Below are positions 1 through 10,543 of a stretch of DNA of 64,000 nucleotides, piece by piece. The stretch is from Pocillopora verrucosa (taxonomy: Eukaryota; Cnidaria; Anthozoa; Scleractinia; Pocilloporidae). The translations under genes were made by a program, and so were the position numbers. Under the pieces are notes generated by a model, which saw only the letters and a program-made list of their open reading frames with translations, did no database searches and had not been told where the DNA came from. The first letter of the stretch is position 1; every line of letters begins with the position of its first letter. The DNA lies in assembly GCF_036669915.1 (NCBI RefSeq), contig NC_089317.1, forward strand, positions 1,561,571 through 1,625,570. The letters run 5' to 3'.

Positions 1-328
1 ATGACCTGCATTGACACAGGGATTGCGAAAGGGATTACGTGGTTTTCATGCAATGATTGAGCCTGCACCCGTACATTAGGTGAAAAGTTTTTAATTGCAT
101 TGTCCTTCGCTTTCGAGTTCCTCGTTTATTGGGTGCATTTTATAAACCGTGAAATATCTGGGTTTTTTTTTATTATAAAGATCTAGCTCTAGATACCTAA
201 AAAAAAAAAAAAAACTCAGATGTGGCTCGTCAAAGGAACAGTTTATTAGTCATGTGCCGAGAAAGAGGGAAAGAACACACTCACTTATCTGACGACGGTG
301 CAGTTCGCTTGTGTTTTTGTTTCTCCAG
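1..328 (+). repeat. Upstream-flank repeat of the PAN-CTLD unit, copy 1
   Basis: This AT-rich flank contains the recurring words GGTTTTCATGCAATGATTGA, a stretch ending in TTTATTGGGTGCATTTTATA, and a T-tract followed by TATAAAGATCTAGC. It recurs at about 4,130-4,420, 5,355-5,556 (cut short) and 17,245-17,566, each time upstream of a PAN-type unit or its remains. It is probably the 5' flank of the duplicated unit. TATAAAG after the T-tract could be a core promoter element, but no transcript start can be shown. No coding content was seen. Confidence 0.7.
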
Positions 329-414
329 ACAATACATTGATGCCCACCGTCTGGATCACTTATCATGCCACTGTGGAAGAAGAACTTATGGAAAACTTAA
401 GTTTATGGCACCTG
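329..414 (+). repeat. Recurrent element of about 86 bp, copy 1
   Basis: A conserved block runs from GACAGTGCATGGATGCCCAC (here slightly diverged) to TATGGCACCTG. Six copies are seen: 329-414, 4,678-4,763, 14,862-14,947, 17,567-17,651 and 19,031-19,118 on the + strand, and 13,201-13,290 on the - strand. In the copies at 329, 4,678 and 17,567 it follows a pyrimidine tract ending in CTCCAG, like a 3' splice site. It could therefore be an untranslated or unrecognised exon. It lies both upstream of PAN exons and inside PAN-CTLD introns. Its function is unknown. Confidence 0.6.
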
Positions 415-1119
415 CATATTCATAAGACTCGCCAGCCAGCTGCATAATAAGCGCATACTTTTATTATTGTTAATTCAAACTCCATCAGTTTCCGCTACCA
501 ACGATAATTTCGACTCAACGTCATCTCGTTCCTCACAATTCAGACAATGGGAGAGCAAGCAGCTTCTGGGATACGTTTTCAAAAGGTTTGACTCTACAAG
601 TTTAATATCGTGCGGTCAACAGTGTCTGAGAAACCAACGTTGCTCTTCAACAAACTTCAAGTGGTCCTCCTCTAAGAAGGACGACGAAGGAACTTGTGAG
701 CTGAACGACCACGAGCTTTCCTTTGTTAAGGAAAATGTTAACTTCGTCCATCAGGAAGATGTAACGTTTTCCATGAAGGTAATTCAAATTTTAGTTTGGG
801 TAAAGATTAAGGCGAACGTTGATCAGTATTGTCTAATATTTTAATTTAAAAAAATTCCCCTTGTTATATTCTTCAGATCATCGAGAACTTGGACAACTAA
901 AATTTTGCAGGGCTAAACTTCTCCAATTTTCCTGTGAGACACCTTGCAATTGGCATTTGTGTATATAATCCGACTTATATACCATATTCTATATTGTACA
1001 TTACTTTTCACGACAGGCCAAACCATCATTTTTAGCAGATAATTAAGGGGGTTTGCCAATTTAGGACTTCCATAGCAAGCAGCTGATTGATGTTTACACT
1101 CAGAAAGTTCGGATCTCTT

Positions 1120-2155
1120 TAAGAGGCTGTCTCTCTTATTTCCACCCGGTCAATTTTGCGTCAAAAATAATTTTGCCTGAAACTCTGTCAACAGAAAGAC
1201 TTTACCAAGACTTTACCTAGGAATTAGATTTGGTTTGATTCGAAATAATTTTCTGACTGCATTAGGGGCCATAATTATTTCACAATCCGTAGGGACCGTC
1301 GCAACGTCTCGAAAATTGAAAAGTAGGCATTTTGTAACATTGTAAAATATTTGATTCGCATAGTTAAGCCCCAGAATTTATATCAGATTGCTTAAAAACC
1401 TTTCAAGTTTGCCAAGAAAGTTAGAATTCGCCCTCTCAATATTTTTGAAAAGGCGAATTCTAGCATATTCTGACCACTAGAAATCTCCATCGGCCGATGG
1501 CCGTAAATAACCTTGATTTAGACGTTAAGTTTTGGGATTTGGGACCTGGTTGATGACTCTATTCTACACAACCGTTGATTTTAGACCTTTATAATAAAAA
1601 AATGTACAAAACCCCTGTACGTTTTTGTTTTTTCAAAAGTGATGACCGTTTGAATCAGCACATGTACGAGCATTCGCGAGTTTTTCACCTACACCAAAAT
1701 CGAACCACTGGAGCAGATTTCGTCATAAATACAGTTTACCTTCGTCGCATCTTGGGTTTATGTGAAATTTCAGATATTCCTCGCTCCCCAAACTGGTGAA
1801 CTTTATGATAACTCCACCAAATAACTCCAAACTTCAGCGGTCGGCATCTATCGATACTCTTCTTTGACTCGTTGTTGCGAACTAAACTCGAAAACTAAAG
1901 CCAATGTTTTGCGCTTAATGTCCCGTTGGAACTTTGGATTGCAGCTGCATTTTCTTCAAGAATCAGTCATAGCACTCCACTTGTAAGTCTGTGTCGAAGT
2001 TTGGGGGCTAAAATTGGAATTTAAAGCTGAACGATCGCACTATCGTGCATAACAGAGGTCCGTATTAAACATTGCGTGTGAACCCGCTGTCCCTCATATA
2101 AAAAGTCAACTGTAACTGGTTTTTGGCAGTTTCGGAGAAAGGTTTTTGTGTAACC
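1120..2155. other. Copy-specific intron segment, no gene recognised
   Basis: Sequence found only in this copy of the unit: the homologous introns at 14.7-15.2 kb and 18.8-19.26 kb diverge from it after TCTTTAAG and rejoin near GTAACACGTAAC. It holds a small inverted repeat (AGAATTCGCC at 1,423-1,432 and GGCGAATTCT at 1,452-1,461). No coding region, transposase or RNA gene was recognised. It may be an old insertion. Confidence 0.4.
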
Positions 2156-2181
2156 ATTAAATTGTAACACGTAACACCCTT

Positions 2182-2328
2182 AGCCCCAGTTGTTCAAGGG
2201 GCAGATAACGCTATCCATCGGATATATCGCTATTCAGCGGATAAGTGCCAACAAAACGTACTGCGCTATCCAACAGATAGATATTTATTGAACGGATAGC
2301 TTTATCCACCATTTGAACAACCAGAGGC
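2182..2328 (+). mobile_element. MITE-like element with GTTGTTCAA/TTGAACAAC ends, copy 1
   Basis: The element is about 147 bp with imperfect terminal inverted repeats (GCCCCAGTTGTTCAA ... TTTGAACAACCAGAGG) and internal GGATA/TATCC words such as GCGGATAAGTG. Non-autonomous elements with this look are, from memory, very abundant in coral and sea anemone genomes. Other copies here are at 12,897-13,042 (-), 15,235-15,378 and 19,283-19,425. All sit at the same place in the PAN-CTLD intron, so they spread by segmental duplication rather than by new insertion. Confidence 0.65.
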
Positions 2329-2658
2329 TAAAAGATATTTTTAAGTCGTTTAGCTAGTTCCCAGTCGCTCACGACACCGCAGCCGTTGACGCGTAACTTC
2401 CAATTTATACAAAATTAACCAATCACATCATTGGAAACGAACAACTATCCTACGTAAATTCAAATGTGCCAGTCTTTGTTTAGATACCAAAAAAAGCACA
2501 GACGATCAGAAATTTTTGTAAACTCGTAGCTCGTCTCCTGTAATCTGATTGGTCGGTTTTTTTTGTAATGGCACTTATAATAAATCTTTTTTCTTTTTGT
2601 CACAAATATCTACGTGTGATTTCGGTGTTTTTGTTTTAATTGTGATTGATTTCCATCT

Positions 2659-2823
2659 TTGATTGGATTGTTGTTGGACGCTCGTGTGATCTCCTTTTCT
2701 ACAACACTACCCCGAATTGGAGCGATGCACAGAGTATCTGTCAAACTCATGGGGTACACCTACCCATTCTTCATATCTACAGGATATTTGTTCAGTTGTC
2801 TGTGATTAAATACACCCAAGTTT
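2659..2823 (+). pseudogene. Truncated N-terminal half of a CTLD exon, copy 1
   Basis: It reads DWIVVGRSCDLLFYNTTPNW, then SDAQSICQTHG and HLPILHIY, and stops shortly after. This is the first half of a C-type lectin domain. The WIGL, EPN and WND regions are missing. The intact paralogous region is 19,775-20,209. A near-identical truncated copy is at 15,729-15,905, so the truncation came before duplication of the unit. In this copy the first codons (DCPL) are also deleted. Confidence 0.65.
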
Positions 2824-3597
2824 AAAGCTGAGTGTTGTGTTAATATGGACCATACTGCATTACTCAAATTAAACTTGCTATGAACTCACATTACTATGGT
2901 GAGACACATGTTAACAATCTATTGTACCAGGTTGTAACAAATATTTTAACCTGAGTGTTCAAACGGCTGGAAGCAGGTAGTAAAAAGTGTAGTTTTTTCT
3001 GTTTGCAGCCAGTTTTCGATATTTGACCTGCGTAACGTCTTTAATGGCCTGTGTGCGACTTTTGATTTCGAAATTACCCATTGATGGGATTATTCGACCC
3101 ATCGGTGGAAATAACATTTCCCCTCCACTTCTTTTAATTATTGTTATGGCAAAATTATTTGTTATCTAAACTAGCATATCACTCGAAGATAGTTTGTTTA
3201 GATCATTAGCTGTCACGTACAACCCTTTCATGTTCATTGTTATGATAATATTTTGGAAATGACATGATCTGATTTTTTGTCAACTTCTACTGACCAATAG
3301 GATTGCCCGCAAGGTTGGTTTCGTCATGAGAATTCATACTACCTTATTGATAACACTCCTACTCCAAGATGGAACGATGCACTCACGTTTTGTCAAAATC
3401 ACCGGGCACATCCGCCGATAATCAAATGTCGGTTCTCAGCATGGGCGCAGGGAGAACCAAACTACCCTCACGAAAAATGTGTTCTCATACTTACTATAGA
3501 AGATCGACAAAAAAATTGGATCGACTCTCGCTGTACTTATAACGGTACACCTCGGATTTCAACCCCAGTGGTTCTATGCCAAAAAAGTATTTTATGA

Positions 3598-4130
3598 CTG
3601 TTGGATTCCTCAGTAGTTCACCTCAATTTATCTAATGTTCATGTGATGTTCCCGAGGTTATAGATTGTACGCTGCTATGAGTTATGCTGTAATCGTTTCA
3701 TAATTGTCTCTCTATGATTAAAGATTTCTTAGTTTTTATTCCATTATTAATCGACCCTGTTCGTCGTTTGTCCACATTCGAAAGAGACATCATAGTTTAA
3801 CATATTCTGTGTTCAGTGGAAACCTGCTTACATCTAGCTCGATTTAAAAGTTCACTTGCATGAGCGGCATATCACAAAATTGAGAACTCATCTATTTTAG
3901 GTGAAAAATATTGAAAGATACAGCAAAGTTTATATTTAGATTAATTATGCTAAACAAATAAAAAAATTCTCATTACTAGAAGAGCATAATTATAATTTTT
4001 GGTAACTGTTGATGAAGCAGCTCAAGAAAATGGCCTACATTGACATAAGAGTCTCAAAAATCTTGGCTATGACCGCTGGAAAATGTCATTGTAGAAAAGT
4101 TTACATTATTTGAATACTGTGCAGATCGGT
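3598..4130. repeat. 3' flank of the unit
   Basis: Downstream flank of the degenerate CTLD exon. ATTAAA near 3,718 is a possible polyadenylation signal. From about 3,830 comes a block starting near TAGCTCGATTTAAAAG that is repeated at about 5,158-5,355 and 17,045-17,245, always just before the upstream-flank repeat. No gene was seen. Confidence 0.5.
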
Positions 4131-5355
4131 CAGGTTTTAAGGGATTGCGTGGTTTTCATGTAATCATTGAGCCTGCACCCTTACATCAGGTTAAAAGTTT
4201 TTAATTGCATTGTCCTTTGCTTTCGAGTTTCTCGTTTATTGGGTGCATTTTGTTAACAGTCAAATATCTGGGTTTTTTTTATGAAGATCCAGCGATACTT
4301 AAAACAAAATAAACTCAGATGTGGCTTGTCGAAGGAACAGTTTATTAGTCATGTACCGAGAAAGAGAAAAAAAAATACTCATTTATCTAACGACGGCGCA
4401 ACTTCGCTATCTCTCTCTACAGTCTACTGATCGTGAACTCTCATTTATGCATATAAAATGCCTTATTTCAAACTCAAAATCTCCTCTTCTTTCTTACTTT
4501 AAAGCGTGTCTCGCCGTATCTTTTTATTCATTTTTCTTCAACTGTTTTGTCAGTAGCAAATTTCAATTGAGTGAGATTTAAAAAAGTATTTTCGTGGGTT
4601 AAAATGAAACCTTTTAAGGACAAATGCCATTGTTTAATCACACTAAGTGGCACTTCTGTAAGTTTTTGTTTCTCCAGACTGTGCATGGATGCCCACCGTC
4701 TGCATCACTTATCATTCCACTGTGAAAGAAAAACTGATGGAAAACTTAAGTCTATGGCACCTGCATATTCATAAGACTCACCACCCAGCTGCATAAGCTC
4801 TACTCGTTCGTGTCTTAACTGTCTATCTCTTTCTACTCGTTTCCTTGTTTTAAAACCAAAACAATCGTAAGTTGAACTTAACGTAACAAAGAACAAGTTT
4901 ACTACGCAGAGACCAAACATTTTGTGATTTTAGTGTTCTTTGTTCGTGAGCAGTGCAATAATTTGATGGCAGCTTTTCAACATCTGCTTCCTCGTTTTTG
5001 CCATATTAGGTTAGGTTTCATTGACAGTCAATTATCATTTTTTCGAAGAAACTGAAAATTTAGGCTCGGACATCTCTCAAAAGCATTCAATCTGTCACGT
5101 ATCGTGAAGAAGAAAGAATAACTTTCTCTCCCCTGCAACCTAAAGTCTCCATCAACAACTAGCTCGATTTAAAAGTTCACTTGCATAAACAGGATATCAC
5201 AAAATTGAGAACTCATCTATTTTAGGTAAAGAATATTGAAATATATAGCAAAGTTTATATTTAGATTAATCATGCTAAACAAATAAAAAAAACTCTCATT
5301 ACTGAAAGAGTATAATTATTATTTTTTGTTACCGCTGATGAAGCAGCTCAGGAAA
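4130..5355 (+). other. Gene-less copy of the unit: upstream flank joined directly to downstream flank
   Basis: From 4,130 to about 5,157 the sequence follows the upstream flank of the gene at 18,083 (compare 17,690-18,060), including CTCTCCCCTGCAACCTAAA and CTCCATCAACA. At about 5,158, where the paralogues continue to GTTGCAG-ATG and the PAN exon, it jumps to TAGCTCGATTTAAAAG, the downstream flank seen at 3,835 and 17,050. The whole PAN-CTLD body is absent. An open frame at 4,571-4,774 is only the 86-bp repeat and its flank, so I do not call a gene. Confidence 0.6.
4678..4763 (+). repeat. Recurrent element of about 86 bp, copy 2
   Basis: It follows GTTTCTCCAG and runs from ACTGTGCATGGATGCCCACC to TATGGCACCTG. 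This copy lies inside the gene-less flank. Confidence 0.6.
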
Positions 5356-5556
5356 ATGACCCGCATTGACATGGGGATTGCGAAAGGGATTGCGTGGTTT
5401 TCATACAATCATTGAGCCTGCACTCGCACATTAGGTGAAAAGTTTTTAATTGCATTGTCCTTCGCTTTCGAGTTCCTTGTTTATTGGGTGCATTTTATAA
5501 ACCGTGAAATATCTGGTTTTTTTTTTTATAAAGATCTGGCTCCAGATACCTAAAGA
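5355..5556 (+). repeat. Upstream-flank repeat, truncated by the inverted duplication
   Basis: This is another copy of the flank at 1-328, present up to the T-tract and TATAAAGATCTGGC, and interrupted at about 5,557. The sequence mirrored at 25,960 begins there (AACCCGAAT here, ATTCGGGTT there). It marks the outer breakpoint of the left arm. Confidence 0.65.
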
Positions 5557-6485
5557 AAACCCGAATCCTGCCCAAAAGTAGGATTAAATGGACATCGACT
5601 CCACCAAACGAGGATAAGCAACATTTGTATTTAATAAATTTTTGGAGGCTTTTAGTAGTTGCTTCCTAGCCGTCCAATATGATATTATTGTGGTTTACTG
5701 ATGATGAATGATGAACTTAAAGCCTCCCACAGGTGAAACAAACCCATTTAAGGAAGGTAAAGTGGTTGTACCCTCGTGTGCCGTACCAAATAAATTTTTC
5801 GCGCTCGGCAATGGCCGCTTTAAAAGCAAAAAAAATGCAGATGTCTTCCAAATAATTATGATAAAATGGAAGTGCGAGAGCCTCGTTATATACAATCTCC
5901 AGTCGTATTGCACTATAAACTACCGTACCTGGTTCGGTTGTAATCGGATAAGACAGAATCTTGAGTTAAGATTTAGAACCTTGTGCAAGATGTTCCATTT
6001 GATGTTCGATTCATTCGGCACGCAAGATGTTGAGATGTGATGCTTTTGGCAACGAGCTTGATATAATTTCAAAGGAGAATTTGAGGCCATTTTACGGTTG
6101 CAAGTCTATAGCAAGGCTGAAGATAGATATTATCATGACTGTAATGATTTTTTCTGGCTTATCAATGCAACATAAAATGACGGATACCTTTCTTAAGACA
6201 GTAAGGGCCGGTAATTCAAACAAAGTTTAGCCGTTATTTAACAAAGCCGCGTTCTAAGCCTTCTTGAACTAAGCTGAATCTGTTATCTGAACATTTACTT
6301 TTGTAAACAGTGTCAATAGGGCCAAACCAAGTTGTGGAAAGACATTTATTTAACGAAAAAAAAAACCAGGCTTATAGAGAATACACAAGGCCCATTGCTT
6401 GCGTAAAACTCTTGCAAATTACAAGCCCAAAGAGTTCTCTCAAGCTACATTACACTGGCTATCCTTATTATTCTGATTTTATTAC

Positions 6486-6833
6486 CTTAAGTAAGTGCGA
6501 AAAGGTAACTCCCAGCTGGTTTCGGAGGTTGCTGTTTTGGCTGTTGACCGAGAAATCATGTTTGTTCAGTTCACAAGTTCCTTTTCCGTTCTTCATAGAG
6601 GACAATTTGAAGTTTGTGGAAGTACACCAGGCAGTGTTCTGACAGTGTTGGCCGCACGATAACAAACTGGGAGAATCAAAATGATCAACTACGTATCCGA
6701 TAAGCTCTGTATCTTTCAGGGTTGTAAAATAGGATGAACGGGAAGATGTTGTATAGTTCTCGATGGAGAATTTCAATTTATCAGCCAAAATAACTCGAAG
6801 CAGAACTGACATAAAAAATTTAGTGTACTTCAT
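6486..6833 (-). pseudogene. Orphan PAN/apple exon, duplicate of exon 1 of the gene at 24,679
   Basis: ATG at 6,833 opens MKYTKFFMSVLLRVILADKL, a signal peptide, followed by a PAN domain with LLSCGQHCQNTAWC and GTCELNKHD. The exon ends ...CACTTACTTAAG|gtaata, a good donor. The translation is the same as that of 24,679-25,026, so the copy is recent. The left-arm breakpoint at about 5,557 removed what would follow: no EGF or CTLD exon lies downstream on the - strand. It is either a dead fragment or, if transcribed, gives a short PAN-only secreted peptide of 121 residues by read-through into the intron. Confidence 0.75.
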
Positions 6834-8574
6834 AATTAAGGACTAAAACAGACATTAACCATCGTAAGGGCGATAATCAAGCGGTTTTTGTTCATTATTT
6901 AGTTATGTTTCTTGTAAAGATCCAATATCGAGAAGCACTTAATCTTTTTGATGAAAACAGGAATCATTTAGAAAAAAGTGAAGACAGAACACCTGTCTTC
7001 ATAGAGGTTTTCCCCGCCTGGTTTATTTTTTTCTGTATCAGAGATGGTCAAGATTATTCCATGCGACAAAAATCGCATCATCAATCAGGCTTTAAGTCGG
7101 TTTAAGATGAAATGTTTTTATTATAAACGTTGTTGTTAAAAATTGAATATAGAATAGAGCGCAAAGAAATTGAATCTATTATGATCAAAAGAAATTAAAA
7201 GTGGCAGCTTTTTTGTTCTGAAATCGCTATAGTGCCGTGGTACACTGTTAATCTGCGATCTTTTTATTTACCTAGATCGAATAGAGTAATGCTCGGTTCC
7301 TGCTGAGCTTAATCGTTATACATTAAAATCAATATGAAATCATGATTGGTCGAGAGTATTCAATCGATACACAATAGCGTTCGAAATTGACATGACAAGT
7401 GCAATATCAGCGGCGGATTTTGCATTCAAAGTCCTGTAGTTGCCAAGTCTATCGTCCGTGTATTGTTCTCAAACTTTATCATACTTGGAAAAAAGAGCCC
7501 TCCTTTTGCAGATTGTTCTAAAAATGTATAATTAAACAGTTATTGAGTTAGATTTTCGCATGATATCATGGATTATCAAACTTCACGTCTGTAGAATCTG
7601 TCGAAGCCAAAGGCTGAGGCAGATAATTCACATCTCGGTTTTGATAAGTCATGTCAGAATATACTGCCACAGTGAATAGCGTTGAAGGCACGCTCTGATT
7701 GGCTACTCAAACTCCGAATATCATTTGCTATTTACCTTCGAGCCTGTCGCGCGGGATTTGCACCCGAAAATGTGGTAATCGTTGCGGAATAAATGATTAA
7801 TAAAATTAATCTTTTATCGCACTTTTTTTGTACATACTAAACAATTTTTCATCTTAGTGTCAGTGGCATATGGTAGATATGTACCTCGCCGCTTGTCAGC
7901 TGGTGGTATCCATGTTCACAAAAACACTTTAGAATACATCACTTACCTTACCTTGGCTCTAGCCACAGACAGTGAGGTGAGTAATTTTTAAATATCATGC
8001 TTAAATTCATTCATTAATTACTTATTATAAATGAAAAAATAACTCAACGGTAGAATTTATTTCATTTTCAATGATAACAAAATCTAGCATGGTTGCAAAC
8101 TTCCTCTTCTCAAATTCCTCGCCGAACTCCTCTCTTGAGCACTGAGGCTCATAAGCCAATCAAAACCAGGGCTAAAAGGTTTGAGGACCTTAACATTTTA
8201 TATTTTCTTTGGTTCATCAACCTAGATTTTGCTCAAATTTCACTCTATCGAAAACATCTTAGTAGCAGCTTAAACATTACAACTCTAGCATTAAGGACCA
8301 GTCTTTATCTGTCGCCGGGGGAAAGGGGTTGGGGAGGAGGATTTTAGTTGTTGCCCCCCCCCCCCCCTCCCTCTATCATGGGCAATTGATTGGTAGTCAA
8401 TTTATATCTTTTGTTCCCCTCTTCATACTGTGTTGGCAACGACTGCCCCCCCCTCCCCTCTATTCCCCCTGAAACTATGTCATCCCAACACCAAAATCCT
8501 CTCTCCCCCTCGTGTAGCGATAAATAGTAAATATTCCCTTAGGACAGCGCTCCAAAGGCAATGACCCTTTACAT
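6834..8574. other. Arm sequence without a recognised gene
   Basis: Mostly mirrored at 23.7-24.68 kb. The part from about 7,900 to 8,960 has no partner in the right arm. It contains C-rich runs near 8,356-8,372 and 8,445-8,475. No coding exon, RNA gene or transposase was recognised. Short open frames here lack domain similarity. Confidence 0.4.
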
Positions 8575-9192
8575 AACTTCCTTTTGACAAGAACCACAAG
8601 GCCGTCCAAACCAGGCCACCAACATGTACATCAACAGTTATTCCCTTTCTTTGTTCACTTCCTTCAAAAGATATGTTTACACATTCCTCTTCGCTATGAA
8701 AATTGTTTGATTATCCTTGCGCCCAAACAGAGAAATACCCCGCTAAAGGCGTTCCGTCGACCCAGTAGCATTCACGATCAGAACTTCTCTGAGTAAGTCC
8801 AAGTCATGTACCGCTGACCTTACCGTTTGGCAAAGTGAAACAGGAATTGCCCGCAATAGCACTGAAAAAGGAACATTTTCCCGGTGAACAAAGTTGATAT
8901 TTTCCTTAGCAATGGAAATTTCGTGCTTGTTCAGCTCACAGTTTCCTTTTCCGTCCTTCTTAGATGGCAACTTGTGGTTTGTAGAGGTACACCACTGATT
9001 TCTTAGGCATTGCTGACTGCACGATACTAAACTTGCAGAATTAAACCGGTAGAATCCCACAAGCTGCAGTTTATCCCACGCTTTAGTTAGAGAGGAACGA
9101 GATGAAATGGAGATATCATTATCATTCGAGACAGAGGAGCTTTCTGGAGTTTGAAGTAATCTTAATAGAAGTATTGTTTCTGTCCGAGCCAT
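8575..9192 (-). pseudogene. PAN exon fused without intron to a decayed CTLD
   Basis: ATG at 9,192 opens MARTETILLLRLLQTPESSS and a PAN domain (LVSCSQQCLRNQWC, GNCELNKHEIS) as far as VPFSVLLR. The normal donor GTAATT is GCAATT here. Within about 20 bp the sequence enters CTLD-like coding: NGKVSGT-stop-LGL, YWVDGTPLAGYFSVWAQG, then a stop in place of the E of EPN. The intron and the first half of the CTLD are missing. The PAN frame runs on out of the CTLD frame to give 149 residues in total. Stops and deletions make this a pseudogene, although the PAN part is intact. Confidence 0.75.
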
Positions 9193-9199
9193 TCGCAAC

Positions 9200-10540
9200 T
9201 GGAGCGAGTTTTCTAAGTGAAACTGTAGAGGAGATATCAGGTTCCTTGGGAATCTGTTTCTTTTTTGCTATATGGCTGATTTTTTTCTTTAGAGAAGTAC
9301 TTAAATAAGCTTTCATTTCCATTTTCTCTGCTCATGCCATGTCAAGCACAAGAAGAATTTAAAAAATATATTGCGTAACCGTAACTAAAGAGACTTACCG
9401 TCGCCAAATTGTCGAAAAAAAAATTAATGATCATTAACCATCGGTAAAAGCGATCTATATTTTCACACTTGTTACAGACAAAGAGATTTACATGTAAGGA
9501 CATATTGCTTCCGCTCACGCACCTCTAACTGGTGTGGTAAGTGATACCAGGGTCAACAGTAACCGTCTTTTTAACAACCGGGGCCAGGACTGTTAAGTAA
9601 ATGAATCCAAGCTTTTTGTTTGATAAGCTTTCGATGAAGGATTACCCTTAAGCTTGGACTTTATGCACTTAACCTCATTCTTCTCTTGCTTTTTACACGC
9701 AAAGTGCAGTCGCAATAAAAACTGGGAACGAATTTAACTCGATCCAGTTTTCCTGATTTGTTTCCAAGCAAAGCGGTCTATAGATTAAATTAATGATAAT
9801 AATAACTAGCAAAAGGGGATTTGTGAAGTGCGTTCGGTCTAGCTAATAAATGGATATTTTAATCTGGGTTTTGTCACTATTTTTTTTGCCGTTGTTTGCT
9901 ACGCTGTGGAAAAAAAACGGAGGGGATTGGGAAGGGGAACTATATCAAAATTTTAATCTGAAAACCTTAATATAATGAATAATTTTTTCGAAGATCCTTG
10001 AAGGACTTACGTGCAAAATCGACCAATTTTTAGTTTTTAAACTCAATAATTACATGTTATGAAACCCATGAATCACTTTTACCACCAAAGTAATTGAAGA
10101 TAAAAACATGTCGTGTCGAAATTTGCATCACTAAACTTAAAAGCAAGAAATGTCAATTTAAAGAAAACCGAAGCTTCCTGTCTATAAAACCACCTGCACT
10201 CGTGGAATATTAGTGAAGAATCACTCGCCACTTACAAAATCAGCCAAACAAAGGCGTAAACTAGGCTAAATGAGCAAAATCCTTTGACTTCCTGTTTGAA
10301 AAGTTAACTTCACTCCTTGCGAAAAAATAATCATTTTCAGGTAATGTTTAACAAGTGAAATAAAGGCAAAATGACCGCGAACATTCTCTCTTGCGGCACA
10401 ATTCAAACCGTTCAATTTCTCGGGGCTGGAGAGTATTTGAAATTTTCTTGTCCAAGCTAGTTCTAAACAAACGTTATCAAAAAGGTACAACACTACAACA
10501 TCTTTTAATAATTTAAAACAGCGAACAATATGCAGAGCTA
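9200..10540. other. Intergenic arm sequence, no gene recognised
   Basis: It is conserved in the right arm (about 22,090-23,460) because of the recent duplication. The open frames mirrored between arms (10,266-10,547 with 22,085-22,366; 9,122-9,322 with 23,344-23,544) show no known domain, and the latter overlaps the PAN exon in another frame. No RNA gene was recognised. Confidence 0.4.
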
Positions 10541-10543
10541 AGT

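Larger units (their letters stand above)
455..3597 (+). pseudogene. Degenerate PAN-CTLD gene (5'-truncated PAN exon, CTLD with internal deletion)
   Basis: The PAN exon remnant is at 455-778 and ends in ATGAAG|gtaatt. It reads LLGYVFKRFDSTSLISCGQQ and keeps the downstream cysteines. Its start is missing: compared with 17,685-18,100, about 400 bp were deleted, joining the upstream repeat (...CAGCTGCATAA) straight to the middle of the signal-peptide codons, so the normal ATG is gone. The CTLD exon is at 3,301-3,597 after ...CCAATAG. It reads DCPQGWFRHEN, then GEPN and NWID, and ends VVLCQKSIL-stop. Compared with 16,380-16,808 it lacks 44 codons in frame, including the WIGL core. The second-half frame is open, so the damage is by deletion rather than frameshift. 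It is most likely a pseudogene, unless another first exon is used. Confidence 0.72.

Noticed and set aside
222..425. Open frame of 67 codons at the left end as a gene
   Set aside because: It consists of the upstream-flank repeat and the 86-bp element. Its start is not conserved among copies, and the frame differs in the copy at 17.5 kb.
5708..6230. Open frames of 110 and 67 codons on the + strand, mirrored at 25.3-25.8 kb
   Set aside because: They lie in the intron of the PAN-EGF-CTLD gene, antisense to it, with no recognised domain. The match between arms is explained by the duplication.
8340..8480. C-rich runs as a possible regulatory element
   Set aside because: Low-complexity sequence only, with no partner motif or placement near a confirmed start.
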